From positions 62,001 to 126,000 of the forward strand of contig NZ_JACVPB010000003.1 in the NCBI RefSeq assembly GCF_018882085.1: DNA of 64,000 bases. The letters are read 5' to 3'. Shown piece after piece: positions 54,762 through 63,491 of this stretch (position 1 is its first letter; each line of letters starts with the position of its first letter). This DNA comes from Polynucleobacter sp. AP-Reno-20A-A9 (GTDB lineage Bacteria > Pseudomonadota > Gammaproteobacteria > Burkholderiales > Burkholderiaceae). A program made the translations under genes and the position numbers. The notes beneath the pieces are model-generated. The model saw only the letters and a program-made list of their open reading frames with translations, had not been told where the DNA came from and searched no databases.

Positions 54762-55805
54762 TCAAGCCAGCGTGAACTTTAAATCTCCAAGCTTTTCTAC
54801 TGAACTTACGATCTTATCGCCCTTCTTCAGCCATACCTGCTTGTCTTTTGGCATACCAGCAATAACGCCTTGCGGTGTGCCGGTGAAGACGATATCTCCC
54901 GGCTCTAATGTCCAGTAGGTGCTAATGTAAGACAACATTTTTTGAGTGTTGTGAATGAAGTCTGCAGTATTGGAGTTCTGTCGTAACTCGCCATTAACCC
55001 AAGTCTTCACCTGAAGCTTATTAGGATCACCTACTAAGTCAGAGGTCACAAAGTAAGGCCCAATTGGCGCGTATTGGTCTAAGGTCTTACCAATCATCCA
55101 TTGACCGCTTGGCAATTCCAGTTGCAAATCACGTGATGAGAAATCATTTGAGGTGCAATAACCCGCCACATAATCCAAAGCAGCGGATTCAGGAACGTTA
55201 CGCATCTGCTTACCAACAACAATCAGTAACTCAGTCTCATAATCTAACTTATAAGAAACTGATGGCGGTGGAATTTGCAATAAACAGTTGTGAGCCGTAA
55301 GACTATTGTTGTACTTATTAAATAGTGGCGGCACTCGTGGGTGTGCCATACCTACCTCGTCCGCATGTGCGCGGTAATTTAAACCAACGCAAACAATCTT
55401 TCCAGGGTTTTTAAACAAACACCCGAAAGTAATGTCAGATTCTTTTAAGTAGGGCACGCCAGACTTATCGGCACTTGCAACCACCTTATTGAATCCTGCA
55501 GCATTACCCTCTTGCAATAATTGATCTAAGGTAATCGGTGCTGCAATCTTCATTTTCTTAGCTACAGCACGAACATCGATGATGCCTTTGGGGGTAACCA
55601 CACCCAGGGTTTCCGTCCCATCCGCATTTTGGATCGAGAGAACTTTACTGTTCCTCACCATTTCGCGTGGACCGGTGTAAACCTCCCCTCCCCATACCGA
55701 GGTAGGATGAGCTGAAGCTTCCTTCATCACGCCCATAGCAGAGGCAGCTACTAAACCAGCCCCAGCAGCTGAAGCAGTCTTCATAAATTGGCGACGAGAA
55801 CCCAT
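54762..55805 (-). CDS. Tat-exported fumarylacetoacetate hydrolase-family protein
   Basis: A 347-residue FAH-fold protein with a twin-arginine signal: SRRQFMKTASAAGAGLVAAS, with likely cleavage after ASAHP. The enzyme part has VCVGLNYRAHADEVG, the metal site LDYETELLIVVGK, and LEPGDIVFTGTPQGV. FAH enzymes are normally cytoplasmic; export in folded state by Tat would put this one in the periplasm. Single gene on its strand between two terminators. With the exported aldolase it hints at extracytoplasmic processing of organic acids. Confidence 0.88.
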   Translation of the reverse strand: MGSRRQFMKTASAAGAGLVAASAMGVMKEASAHPTSVWGGEVYTGPREMVRNSKVLSIQNADGTETLGVVTPKGIIDVRAVAKKMKIAAPITLDQLLQEGNAAGFNKVVASADKSGVPYLKESDITFGCLFKNPGKIVCVGLNYRAHADEVGMAHPRVPPLFNKYNNSLTAHNCLLQIPPPSVSYKLDYETELLIVVGKQMRNVPESAALDYVAGYCTSNDFSSRDLQLELPSGQWMIGKTLDQYAPIGPYFVTSDLVGDPNKLQVKTWVNGELRQNSNTADFIHNTQKMLSYISTYWTLEPGDIVFTGTPQGVIAGMPKDKQVWLKKGDKIVSSVEKLGDLKFTLA

Positions 55806-55902
55806 CTAAATCTCCTTTTGTTGTTATCTATTTTTTAACTACAAAAGGAATACTACCGCACCCATTTATGCGGTGCTGCAGCAAATATAGACGCCAGTAG
55901 AT

Positions 55903-57828
55903 TTAACCTAGGCCCAGAAAAATAGCCAGGCGATAGGTAATAAATGAGGCGATATAGGCCAAGCCAAATAAGTAGCTCAGCATGATGATTGGAATCTTCC
56001 AGCCGCCAGTCTCGCGCTTCACTGCAGCAATGGTAGATAAACACTGCGGAGCAAATACAAACCAGGCTAATAGAGATAAAGCTGTAGCCAAGGACCAGCC
56101 ACTAGAAATTAAAGGAATCAAAGCATCAGCCGCGTCGACACTTGAGCTAGATAGCGCATATACCGTTGCCAATGAACTCACCACAACCTCACGAGCAGCC
56201 ATCCCTGGTACTAGAGCAATGCTGATTTGCCAGTTAAATCCAATGGGTGAAAAAACATGAGCCAATGCTTGCCCCATCATCCCAGCAAAACTATATTGAA
56301 TCGGTGATCCTGTGGCGCCCTCAGGAGGAAATGGAAAGCTAGATAACACCCACAAAGCAATGGTCATTAGCAAAATAATTCCGCCAACACGGCGCAAAAA
56401 GATTTCTGCTCGTTGCCACAAGCTAATAGCTAAATTACTTAAGCGAGGCAAGTGATAGCTCGGTAATTCCATCATGAGCGCGTTCATCCTAAATTGCTCA
56501 CTCGTAAAGCGCTTCAGAATCCAGGCCACTGCCATCGCGCCCAAAATTCCAGCGAGATAAAGTAAGAATAAAACCAGGCCCTGCAAATCAATACCAGCCC
56601 ATAGCTTGCGCTCTGGAATGAATGCTGAGATCAATAAGGCATACACCGGCAGGCGTGCAGAACAAGTCATCATCGGCGCAATCAGAATCGTCACCATACG
56701 ATCGCGTGCATTAGAGATACTTCTGGTGGCCATAATTCCAGGGATGGCGCAAGCAAAACTAGAGAGCAGTGGAATGAAGGATCTACCAGATAAGCCAACA
56801 GACCCCATCACTCTATCTAACAAATAGGCAGCTCTCGGAAGATAACCAGACTCTTCCAACAGAAGAATGAAGAAAAACAAAATCAGGATTTGCGGCAAGA
56901 AAATCACTACACCACCCAAGCCCGCCAAAATTCCATTGATTAATAAACTACGTAGCCATCCATTTGGCAATACTTCAACAATCTGGGCGCCAATAAAATC
57001 TACTGCAGACTTAATCAGATCCATGGGTACCGTAGCCCAACTGAATACGGCTTGAAAAATGCAAAAGAGCAAGGCCACCAAAATAATGGGGCCAACAACC
57101 GGATGAAGCAATACCGCATCCAAACGATCACTCAATTGATCGGGAATAATTTGATCAAGCTTGAGGTTTTGCAAAATTCTTTGAACTTGAATATTGTCAG
57201 ATTCTGTATGTGCAATATGAGAGGCAACATTCTCTAAGGTCGCATCGCTAGTGCCCGTGCGAAGTCCATTGAGATTACGCCAGTCCAGATTCGATAAGAA
57301 CCGCTTAATGTCATCCGCACCATCAGACTGAATACCAATGCTGGTAAGCACCGGCAAACCCAATTCATTAGAAAGTGCGGCGGCGTCTATTTTTAAGCCT
57401 TGACGCTTAGCAATATCAAGCATGTTGAGCACCACAATGCAAGGCAAGCCCAAGCGTTTTGCGGCCAATACTAGGCGCAAGTTACGACGCAAGTTCATGG
57501 CACTCAATACGCAAACGACAAGGTCAGGCCGCTTTTCACCTTCAGCTCGACCAAGCAGTACATTGCAGGTCACGCGCTCATCCAAGGATCTTGGATAAAG
57601 ACTATATGCACCAGGCAAATCGAGTATGCGAATATTCTTGCCAGACTCGAGGGACAGACGCCCTTCTTTGCGCTCTACAGTGACGCCTGAATAGTTCGCT
57701 ACTTTTTGACGGCTGCCAGTCAGCAAATTGAATAACGCAGTTTTGCCACAATTGGGATTACCCAATAAAGCTACGAGTGGCTCACTCGAGAAAAAATGAA
57801 CTTTAGATTCAGGCATGTGAAATGGCAT
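55903..57828 (-). CDS. feoB: Ferrous iron transport protein B
   Basis: Fe2+ transporter, 641 residues. The N-terminal G domain has G1 GNPNCGKT (about 23-30), G3 DLPGAY, and G4 NMLD. The membrane part has two Gate repeats (SGRSFIPLLSSFACAIPGIM, then PGMAAREVVVSSLATVYA). It is shorter than E. coli FeoB (773) at the C-terminus, but complete in the core. The frame overlaps feoA by 20 bases; an internal ATG at 57816 overlaps by 8. Part of a feoAB operon. Confidence 0.93.
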   Translation of the reverse strand: MPFHMPESKVHFFSSEPLVALLGNPNCGKTALFNLLTGSRQKVANYSGVTVERKEGRLSLESGKNIRILDLPGAYSLYPRSLDERVTCNVLLGRAEGEKRPDLVVCVLSAMNLRRNLRLVLAAKRLGLPCIVVLNMLDIAKRQGLKIDAAALSNELGLPVLTSIGIQSDGADDIKRFLSNLDWRNLNGLRTGTSDATLENVASHIAHTESDNIQVQRILQNLKLDQIIPDQLSDRLDAVLLHPVVGPIILVALLFCIFQAVFSWATVPMDLIKSAVDFIGAQIVEVLPNGWLRSLLINGILAGLGGVVIFLPQILILFFFILLLEESGYLPRAAYLLDRVMGSVGLSGRSFIPLLSSFACAIPGIMATRSISNARDRMVTILIAPMMTCSARLPVYALLISAFIPERKLWAGIDLQGLVLFLLYLAGILGAMAVAWILKRFTSEQFRMNALMMELPSYHLPRLSNLAISLWQRAEIFLRRVGGIILLMTIALWVLSSFPFPPEGATGSPIQYSFAGMMGQALAHVFSPIGFNWQISIALVPGMAAREVVVSSLATVYALSSSSVDAADALIPLISSGWSLATALSLLAWFVFAPQCLSTIAAVKRETGGWKIPIIMLSYLFGLAYIASFITYRLAIFLGLG

Positions 57829-58054
57829 CGACCGTAATCATGCGCGCCTCTGATTGACGCAATGCGAATGTAGAGGCTCCGACGCGAACCATATATGGCC
57901 CCTTACCAAGCAAACCTTTACGCAAAACCGTTACTTGTTCACCAGGTAAAAACCCAATATCTTCCAGTTGCCCTTTTATTTGAGGGGCGCCCTTAGGCGC
58001 GTTAACCGCGCTCACTCGGTAAAGAACTTCCAAATCAACCTGGTCCAAATGCAT
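57809..58054 (-). CDS. feoA: Ferrous iron transport protein A
   Basis: An 81-residue SH3-like cytoplasmic protein that supports FeoB. The family pattern IKGQLEDIGFLPGEQVTVLR and GPYMVRVGASTFALRQSEA is clear. First gene of feoAB; no feoC follows. The Fur-like box lies 58 bases upstream and overlaps the probable promoter (TATAAT on the minus strand, 58100-58095). Confidence 0.92.
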   Translation of the reverse strand: MHLDQVDLEVLYRVSAVNAPKGAPQIKGQLEDIGFLPGEQVTVLRKGLLGKGPYMVRVGASTFALRQSEARMITVDAISHA

Positions 58055-58111
58055 GGAGGATTGTCACTTTTATCAATAAATAGGAACGATTCTCATTATA
58101 TACCTTATACT

Positions 58112-58126
58112 TGAGAATAGTTCTCA
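58112..58126. promoter_or_regulatory. Fur-like box between feoA and the cupredoxin gene
   Basis: TGAGAATAGTTCTCA is symmetric in the 7-1-7 manner of Fur sites; a second partial half-site (GATTCTCATTATA) begins at 58089. It sits between two divergent operons, so both are probably iron-repressed. Confidence 0.65.
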
Positions 58127-58145
58127 TTTATATATACCCTAATAC

Positions 58146-58487
58146 ATGAAAAATACTCATACAAAACAGTTACTTATCGGATTTTTCTTGTTGTTAAATT
58201 TGACAAATATCTCCATTGCAGCAAGCAATGACATCCAGATTTCAATTAAAAATGGGCGATTTTCACCATCAGAAATCGATGTCCCTGCCGACACCAAAGT
58301 AAAACTGACGATTGAAAACCTGGATGACACTCCAGAGGAATTTGAAAGCTACGACCTCAACAGAGAAGTATTAATCAAAGCCAACAGCAAAGCCTCTTTC
58401 TACATCGGACCTTTAAGTCCTGGCGTATATAAGTTTGAAGGTGAATTTAGCCCTGAAACCGCTCAAGGCGTAGTGAGGGTTAAATAA
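58146..58487 (+). CDS. Periplasmic cupredoxin-domain protein
   Basis: A 113-residue protein with a Sec signal (about 1-25, ending ISIAA) and one cupredoxin beta-sandwich: IQISIKNGRFSPSEIDVPAD, DTPEEFESYDLNREVLI, and the C-terminal FEGEFSPETAQGVVRV. The usual copper ligands (Cys and His near the end) are absent; acidic residues take their place. Such proteins occur in iron uptake systems (FtrB/EfeO type). It is divergent from feoAB across the Fur box and coupled to the next gene, which supports an iron role. Not a normal blue copper protein. Confidence 0.8.
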   Translation: MKNTHTKQLLIGFFLLLNLTNISIAASNDIQISIKNGRFSPSEIDVPADTKVKLTIENLDDTPEEFESYDLNREVLIKANSKASFYIGPLSPGVYKFEGEFSPETAQGVVRVK

Positions 58488-59248
58488 TGAAGCATCAATA
58501 TTTACTGTCGCGATATTTATGGATCGCCCTCTTCTGCGCAAGTACTTCTGTTTACGCTGGCGAGTACTTAAGTGGGCCAGCAGATTACATCTACACCCCA
58601 AGAGTGGAAGAAGGTGAAAGAGAGATAGATACGAAGTTTGGAACTCAAACTCCAAGAAGCGGAGAAGACAACAGACAATCAGGCGCCTCCATTGGCTTTG
58701 GTTATGGCGTGAACTCATGGTGGTTCACTGAGATCTATGGGAAAGTTATTTGGGATGGCACTAACTCCCAATTTGATGCAGTGGAATGGGAGAATAAATT
58801 TCAGTTAACAGAAACTGGAAAATACCCAGTCGATATTGGCTTCCTGCTCGAGCTAGAGCGCCCCCAAAACCGCAATGAAGGCTATGAAGCGAAATATGGA
58901 TTCTTATTTCAAAGCGAATGGAAAAAGTGGGTTGCCAACCTGAACATCCTAATGCAAGGACATTACACAGGCACCGAAAATCAAGGCACCTATTTCGGCT
59001 ATCAGGGTCAGGTGAAGTATCGCCTTCAGCCAGAGCTTGAGCTTGGAGCACAGATTTATTCGTGGCTGGGACAGGTTAACAACTGGAATACCAATGAACA
59101 ACAACAATCTAGTGCGGGGCCAGCCATTTTTGGGAAAACCAAACTGGGTCGCAAGGAGGCCTTGAAATACAACGTAGCCTACCTTTGGGGAACCACCACA
59201 GCATCACCAAAAAACACCATCAGAATGCAGGTAGAGTACGAATTTTAA
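58487..59248 (+). CDS. Predicted outer-membrane protein coupled to the cupredoxin gene
   Basis: A 253-residue protein. After a signal peptide (CASTSVYAGEY) come alternating strands such as ASIGFGYGVNSWWFTEIYGK and LELGAQIYSWLGQVN, ending with MQVEYEF, a beta-barrel terminus with C-terminal Phe. Start ATG overlaps the cupredoxin stop (TAATG). I do not recognise the family. Its coupling and the Fur box suggest an iron-related pore or binding role. Confidence 0.7.
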   Translation: MKHQYLLSRYLWIALFCASTSVYAGEYLSGPADYIYTPRVEEGEREIDTKFGTQTPRSGEDNRQSGASIGFGYGVNSWWFTEIYGKVIWDGTNSQFDAVEWENKFQLTETGKYPVDIGFLLELERPQNRNEGYEAKYGFLFQSEWKKWVANLNILMQGHYTGTENQGTYFGYQGQVKYRLQPELELGAQIYSWLGQVNNWNTNEQQQSSAGPAIFGKTKLGRKEALKYNVAYLWGTTTASPKNTIRMQVEYEF

Positions 59249-59316
59249 GAAAAAGGCCTCAATCTCTGCTATGTTCTTATTAAATACAACCATTTACCCA
59301 TTCTGCTTAAACCCTT

Positions 59317-59943
59317 ATGTACTTACCAAAACATTTTTTAGTTGAAGATCAAACCGTATTAGCGCAGCTGATTTCTGAATACCCATTAGCGACTATCGTT
59401 GCGAATCTAGATGGTCATTTTGAAATTAACCACCTGCCCCTCATGTTAAGCGCAGACAAAACTAAGCTTTATGGACATGTCGCCAAAATGAATCCGCTCG
59501 TTAAAGTTGCGAGCAGCAGCAACACATCTATTACAGCAATTTTTAATGGGCCGAACGCTTATGTGACCCCATCTTGGTATCCATCGAAACAAGAAAGCGG
59601 GAAAGTGGTGCCTACATGGAACTATGCTGCAGTTCATGCAGAAGGTAGCATCAAACTGATTGAGGATGCGCAGTGGCTAAGAAGCCATGTCTCACAAATG
59701 ACCAATCTTCATGAGCCTACATATCAATCGACATGGAAGCTAGATGATGCCCCAGAAGAATACGTGCAATTGATGCTCAAAGCCATTATTGGCATCGAGA
59801 TTGAGATCAGCAGTTTGGTTGGCAAATTTAAGCTAAGTCAGAATCGTCCAGCCCAAGACTATGATGCCGTGGTGGAGCAGCTAGAGAAGTCGCCAAAAGA
59901 AGCTTTACAAGAGATGCTCCAATACATGAGGGCACCTAAGTAA
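59317..59943 (+). CDS. PaiB-like FMN-binding protein
   Basis: A 208-residue protein of the split-barrel flavin fold, PaiB type: MYLPKHFLVEDQTVLAQLIS at the start, HLPLMLSADKTKLYGHVAKM, and the family motif VTPSWYPSKQ followed by PTWNYAAVHAEG. PaiB is described as a negative regulator in Bacillus; here a flavin or redox function is equally possible. Convergent with modA; an imperfect hairpin (CTAAGGT at 59951-59957 with ACCTTAG at 59971-59977) lies between their ends. Confidence 0.88.
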   Translation: MYLPKHFLVEDQTVLAQLISEYPLATIVANLDGHFEINHLPLMLSADKTKLYGHVAKMNPLVKVASSSNTSITAIFNGPNAYVTPSWYPSKQESGKVVPTWNYAAVHAEGSIKLIEDAQWLRSHVSQMTNLHEPTYQSTWKLDDAPEEYVQLMLKAIIGIEIEISSLVGKFKLSQNRPAQDYDAVVEQLEKSPKEALQEMLQYMRAPK

Positions 59944-59950
59944 TCAGCAA

Positions 59951-60718
59951 CTAAGGTGTGGTGTAGCCATACCTTAGTAAGATAGATTTGGCCTGAGGCC
60001 CTTGTATAAAACGATACAAGTCCACTGACTCTTGAGGCGCGCCCTTTATTAACACCATGCGCTGTTTAATGGGCTCATACAGCCTTGTATCAACTAAAAA
60101 GAAGCTCGTTTGCTTCGCCACCTCAGGCGACTTAGCTAGAGAAAGTGCAGTAAAACCAATATCCGCTGCACCGCTCATTACATAAGCTGTAGCTGCACCA
60201 ATATTGTCTGCATAAACCAGCTTATCTTTAGCTAGCCCCCAAAGTCCCTCCGCCTTTAAATACTCAACTGCCGCCTTACCGTAAGGTGCAAGTTCAGGCT
60301 TTGCGATAGCTATCTTATTTGCCTTTCCAATAGCCTTGGCAATTTCTGTCTTGCTATCTAGCAAACGAATATCAGAAGAAGTTTTAGTGATGATGGCCAA
60401 CTTACCAATAGCGTAAATTACCCCTTCATCTATTGTTCTGCCATTCCTAAATAGCTCTAGTGGGAACTGCTCATCAGCAGCAATAAATAAATTAAATGGC
60501 GCCCCATTCATGATTTGTGTGGCGAAGTTACCGGATGATCCATAGACCACCCTGGGCTCGGACTTACCCGTGGCTCTGTATGCAGCAGCAATCTCTATAA
60601 ATGCATCTTTCATATTGGCGGCGACTGCAATAGTGGAAATCTGCGCAAAGGCAGTGCCAATGGAAAAAAGGAATGCCGAAAATAAAGCCAGTAGGCGCGT
60701 GGTTCTCATGAAATCCAT
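59951..60718 (-). CDS. modA: Molybdate-type ABC transporter substrate-binding protein
   Basis: A 255-residue periplasmic binding protein, Sec signal ending at TAFAQ. It has the ModA pattern: IAVAANMKDAFIEIAAAYRA, VYGSSGNFATQI (oxyanion-contacting Ser residues), and AYVMSGAADIGFTALSLA. It binds molybdate or a similar oxyanion. No modB or modC is in the window, so it is an orphan here. Starts at 60718 or ATG 60709. Downstream of the ModE-like regulator, 39 bases after it, in the same direction. Confidence 0.88.
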   Translation of the reverse strand: MDFMRTTRLLALFSAFLFSIGTAFAQISTIAVAANMKDAFIEIAAAYRATGKSEPRVVYGSSGNFATQIMNGAPFNLFIAADEQFPLELFRNGRTIDEGVIYAIGKLAIITKTSSDIRLLDSKTEIAKAIGKANKIAIAKPELAPYGKAAVEYLKAEGLWGLAKDKLVYADNIGAATAYVMSGAADIGFTALSLAKSPEVAKQTSFFLVDTRLYEPIKQRMVLIKGAPQESVDLYRFIQGPQAKSILLRYGYTTP

Positions 60719-60757
60719 TCTAGTGGATTGATGTTTCTTTGACGGCCCAAAATAAAA

Positions 60758-61780
60758 CTATAACCATTCCTGAATTTGTCTATTTAAACTGACCGCCTTA
60801 TATCCCGGCGTCTCTCCAGAGGAACTTCGAATCTTACGAATCAACTTAGATGATTCCGATTGTGCGGCCATCTCCTTGTTCATGGCAATAAAGAAAATTT
60901 CATCCTTGAGTGGCACAAAACCAAGGCCATTTTCTAAGGCAATATTCTTTACCCCCAAACCTACATCCGCTTTTCCAGCCAAAATGGCATTAGCGACAGC
61001 AGAGTGAGTAAATTCTTCGGCCAGATATCCATCAATCTCCAATGGGTCAATGCCCTCTTCCATGAGCAAGGTATCCAATAGGAGTCTAGTGCCTGAGCCA
61101 ATCTGGCGATTAATAAAGCGCACTTTTTTACTAACTAAATCTTCTATAGATCGAATATGCAGGGGATTCCCCTTCCTCACAATCAACCCCTGGGTTCGCT
61201 TCATTACCGGATAAATTTCAATACCATTTTTTGATAAGCGCTGATAAATTGCTTTTGAGCTCTTCTGATTAGAGACGTGGTAGCCAGCAATATGCGCTTC
61301 ATTATTCAGCAGCCTTTCCAAAGATTCACCTGAACCGGCAATTTTTAGATCTATCCCACTTACTTCAGTAGCCGCCTTTTGAATCACCGAATCACTACTA
61401 GAGAAAAATTTCCAACGAAGACTTTCTGACTTTTGTATTTTCTTAATTTCTTTTTGCAGCACGTCATGGTATTGAGCTTCATGCTTTGAATATCCTGCCT
61501 GCATATCCCCAATAAACTGAATTAAAAATTTACCAAACTCAGTCAATATTGATCCATGACCCTTGGTTCTAACAATCAGCGGCATACCCAAAGCTTCTTC
61601 GGCCTGATTCAGCTTGCCCCAAGCACCCCTATAAGAGGTGCCCGATTTTTTGCTGGCAACCACCAAGGATCTGCCCCGACCAATGTCTTTTAACAACTGA
61701 GATAGCCATATCAGGTCAATGGAGCTTTTTCCATCAACTTTGGTTTTAACAATGAGAGTTGGTCGTACTTCGATTTGCAT
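60758..61780 (-). CDS. ModE-type regulator with periplasmic-binding-like sensor domain
   Basis: A 340-residue regulator. The N-terminal HTH (LLKDIGRGRSLVVASKKSG, then YRGAWGKLNQAEEALGMPLI) is of the ModE/LysR type. The C-terminal 200 residues (AGSGESLERLLNNEAHIAGY, RQIGSGTRLLLDTLLMEEG, KADVGLGVKNIALENGLGF) form a binding-protein-like domain seen in one-component molybdate and tungstate sensors, replacing the MOP domains of E. coli ModE. It is divergent from the tungstate-type binding protein and upstream of modA. It probably controls both. Confidence 0.85.
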   Translation of the reverse strand: MQIEVRPTLIVKTKVDGKSSIDLIWLSQLLKDIGRGRSLVVASKKSGTSYRGAWGKLNQAEEALGMPLIVRTKGHGSILTEFGKFLIQFIGDMQAGYSKHEAQYHDVLQKEIKKIQKSESLRWKFFSSSDSVIQKAATEVSGIDLKIAGSGESLERLLNNEAHIAGYHVSNQKSSKAIYQRLSKNGIEIYPVMKRTQGLIVRKGNPLHIRSIEDLVSKKVRFINRQIGSGTRLLLDTLLMEEGIDPLEIDGYLAEEFTHSAVANAILAGKADVGLGVKNIALENGLGFVPLKDEIFFIAMNKEMAAQSESSKLIRKIRSSSGETPGYKAVSLNRQIQEWL

Positions 61781-61856
61781 GTGTAATATTTTGCATATTC
61801 AATAAGTAATAATGTATACGATCATAAACCTTTAATCAACTACTTTGAGCCATGCT

Positions 61857-62681
61857 ATGAACAACTTGATTCGCAAACTACTCCCCGCCATTTCCATTGC
61901 CCTCTCCATTTTTTCCGCCCAGGTTTGTGCCCAAGAAAAAAGTATTGTGGTCTCATCCACTACCTCCACTGAACAATCCGGTCTTTTCAATTACATATTG
62001 CCCATCTTTAAGATGAAGACAGGTATTGAAGTCAAGGTAGTAGCTGTTGGAACAGGGCAGGCATTAGATATTGGCCGTCGCGGCGATGCGGACGTGGTGT
62101 TTGTTCATGACAAACCTGCTGAAGAAAAGTTTGTTGAGGAAGGCTTTTCAACTAAACGCTACGAAGTGATGTACAACGACTTCGTCCTCATTGGACCTAA
62201 ATCAGATCCAGCAAAAATCGGTGGTGGTAAAGATATTCAAGTAGCCCTACAAAAAATTTCTTCAGCTCAAGCCCCGTTTATATCGCGTGCAGACAAAAGT
62301 GGGACTCATGCTGCAGAACTTCGTTACTGGAAAGGTGTGGGCATCACCCCTTCCTCCAGTCAATCTTGGTATAAAGAAACAGGCTCCGGTATGGGCCCAG
62401 CCCTTAATACTGCTTCTGCCATGAACGGCTACATTTTGGCTGACCGCGCTACTTGGCTCAGCTTTAAGAACCGCGGTGATCTAGTCATTCTTGTTCAAGG
62501 CGACCCAAAGCTATTTAACCAATATGGTGTGATGCTAGTAAACCCAGCAAAGTTTCCTCATGTGAAAAAAGCTCAGGGTCAAGAATTTATTGACTGGCTC
62601 ATTTCCAAAAACGGACAAGATGCTATTGCCAGCTACAAGATTGATGGCGAGCAACTCTTTTTCCCGAATGCCAAGAAATAA
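61857..62681 (+). CDS. tupA: Tungstate-type substrate-binding protein (TupA-like)
   Basis: About 274 residues, periplasmic, signal ending at QVCAQ. The oxyanion site VVSSTTSTEQSGLFNYILP is the TupA signature (TTSTxxSGL); VVFVHDKPAEEKFVEEG, ISRADKSGTHAAELRYWK and YKETGSGMGPALNTASAM also match the family. The start was placed at ATG 61857, though TTG 61845 is in frame. A terminator follows directly; no tupB or tupC is in the window. Divergent from the ModE-like regulator. Confidence 0.88.
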   Translation: MNNLIRKLLPAISIALSIFSAQVCAQEKSIVVSSTTSTEQSGLFNYILPIFKMKTGIEVKVVAVGTGQALDIGRRGDADVVFVHDKPAEEKFVEEGFSTKRYEVMYNDFVLIGPKSDPAKIGGGKDIQVALQKISSAQAPFISRADKSGTHAAELRYWKGVGITPSSSQSWYKETGSGMGPALNTASAMNGYILADRATWLSFKNRGDLVILVQGDPKLFNQYGVMLVNPAKFPHVKKAQGQEFIDWLISKNGQDAIASYKIDGEQLFFPNAKK

Positions 62682-62698
62682 TCCTGGCTCCATCAAGA

Positions 62699-62725
62699 AA
62701 AAAGCCCGCATCTGCGGGCTTTTTC
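62699..62725 (+). terminator. Rho-independent terminator of tupA
   Basis: AAAAAGCCCGCA (62699-62710) pairs with TGCGGGCTTTTT (62713-62724). Confidence 0.9.
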
Positions 62726-62764
62726 ATAACTAGCGTACTACCCAGTTATTCGTTACTTGAAGAC

Positions 62765-63346
62765 TTATTTCTTTGGTGTTACGAAACCAATAGCTGTGTC
62801 GTCAACAAACTCAACCATGACGTCATCACCAGCTTTGAATTTCTCAAGACCTAAAACAGCTGGGTCTACCTTAACTTTTTGCTTCTCGCCGCTTGGCAAT
62901 GTGAAAGTTACGATACGTGTCTTTTGATCAATTGTTGAGATCTTTACAGTTGCGTAAACAGTTTCTGTAGTCTCTTCGAAAGGCTTAGCAGAACCTTTGC
63001 CAGCGATCACAACAGAGCGCACACCTGAAACACCTGGCTTCTGATCTTTACCAACAGCAGTTAAGCCAACAGCAACTGCCTGTGCATGCTCAACCAAGAA
63101 TACGTCGCCCTTCTTAACCTTATCTAAATCATTGATAGATTTAGCAACATTCATCTGCGCCAAATTACCATTAGCATCTTTCAATACAACGATGCGTTTT
63201 TTAGCATCTACTGAATCAACTGTTGCACTCAAAACTACAACATCAGCAGCTAAAGGCAACATCTTTGCGGGCAGTTGTGCAAAAACAGAACTTGCAAAGG
63301 TAACGCCTACTGCAGCAAACAAACTAGCTAATAAAGATTTCTTCAA
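62765..63346 (-). CDS. Periplasmic protein with duplicated beta domain, unknown function
   Basis: A 193-residue protein with a Sec signal (VTFASSVFAQ). The mature part contains two similar repeats of about 60 residues: SATVDSVDAKKRIVVLKD to VFLVEHAQAVAVGL, and ATVKISTIDQKTRIVTFTLP to VMVEFVDDTAIGFV. Each has a strand-rich plan with a central KVKKGD / KFKAGD turn. Resembles a small OB or SH3-like periplasmic domain. Single gene; I do not recognise the family. Confidence 0.75.
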   Translation of the reverse strand: MKKSLLASLFAAVGVTFASSVFAQLPAKMLPLAADVVVLSATVDSVDAKKRIVVLKDANGNLAQMNVAKSINDLDKVKKGDVFLVEHAQAVAVGLTAVGKDQKPGVSGVRSVVIAGKGSAKPFEETTETVYATVKISTIDQKTRIVTFTLPSGEKQKVKVDPAVLGLEKFKAGDDVMVEFVDDTAIGFVTPKK

Positions 63347-63491
63347 GATAACTCCTAATTGAGTAAAAGGTTTTGGACGAGCTCAATCTAGAGCCACAAT
63401 TCATTGTAACCATGGAATGGGGCAGTTTTTGTATGGAATCGAACCATCCTCACTCCCGTCGATATTTGGTAAATTAGGTTGAAATTGGCAC

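Noticed and set aside
61781..61856. ModE box between the regulator and tupA
   Set aside because: ATCGTATAC and TATTGAATATG give only a partial match to the E. coli ModE consensus; not strong enough to list as a site.
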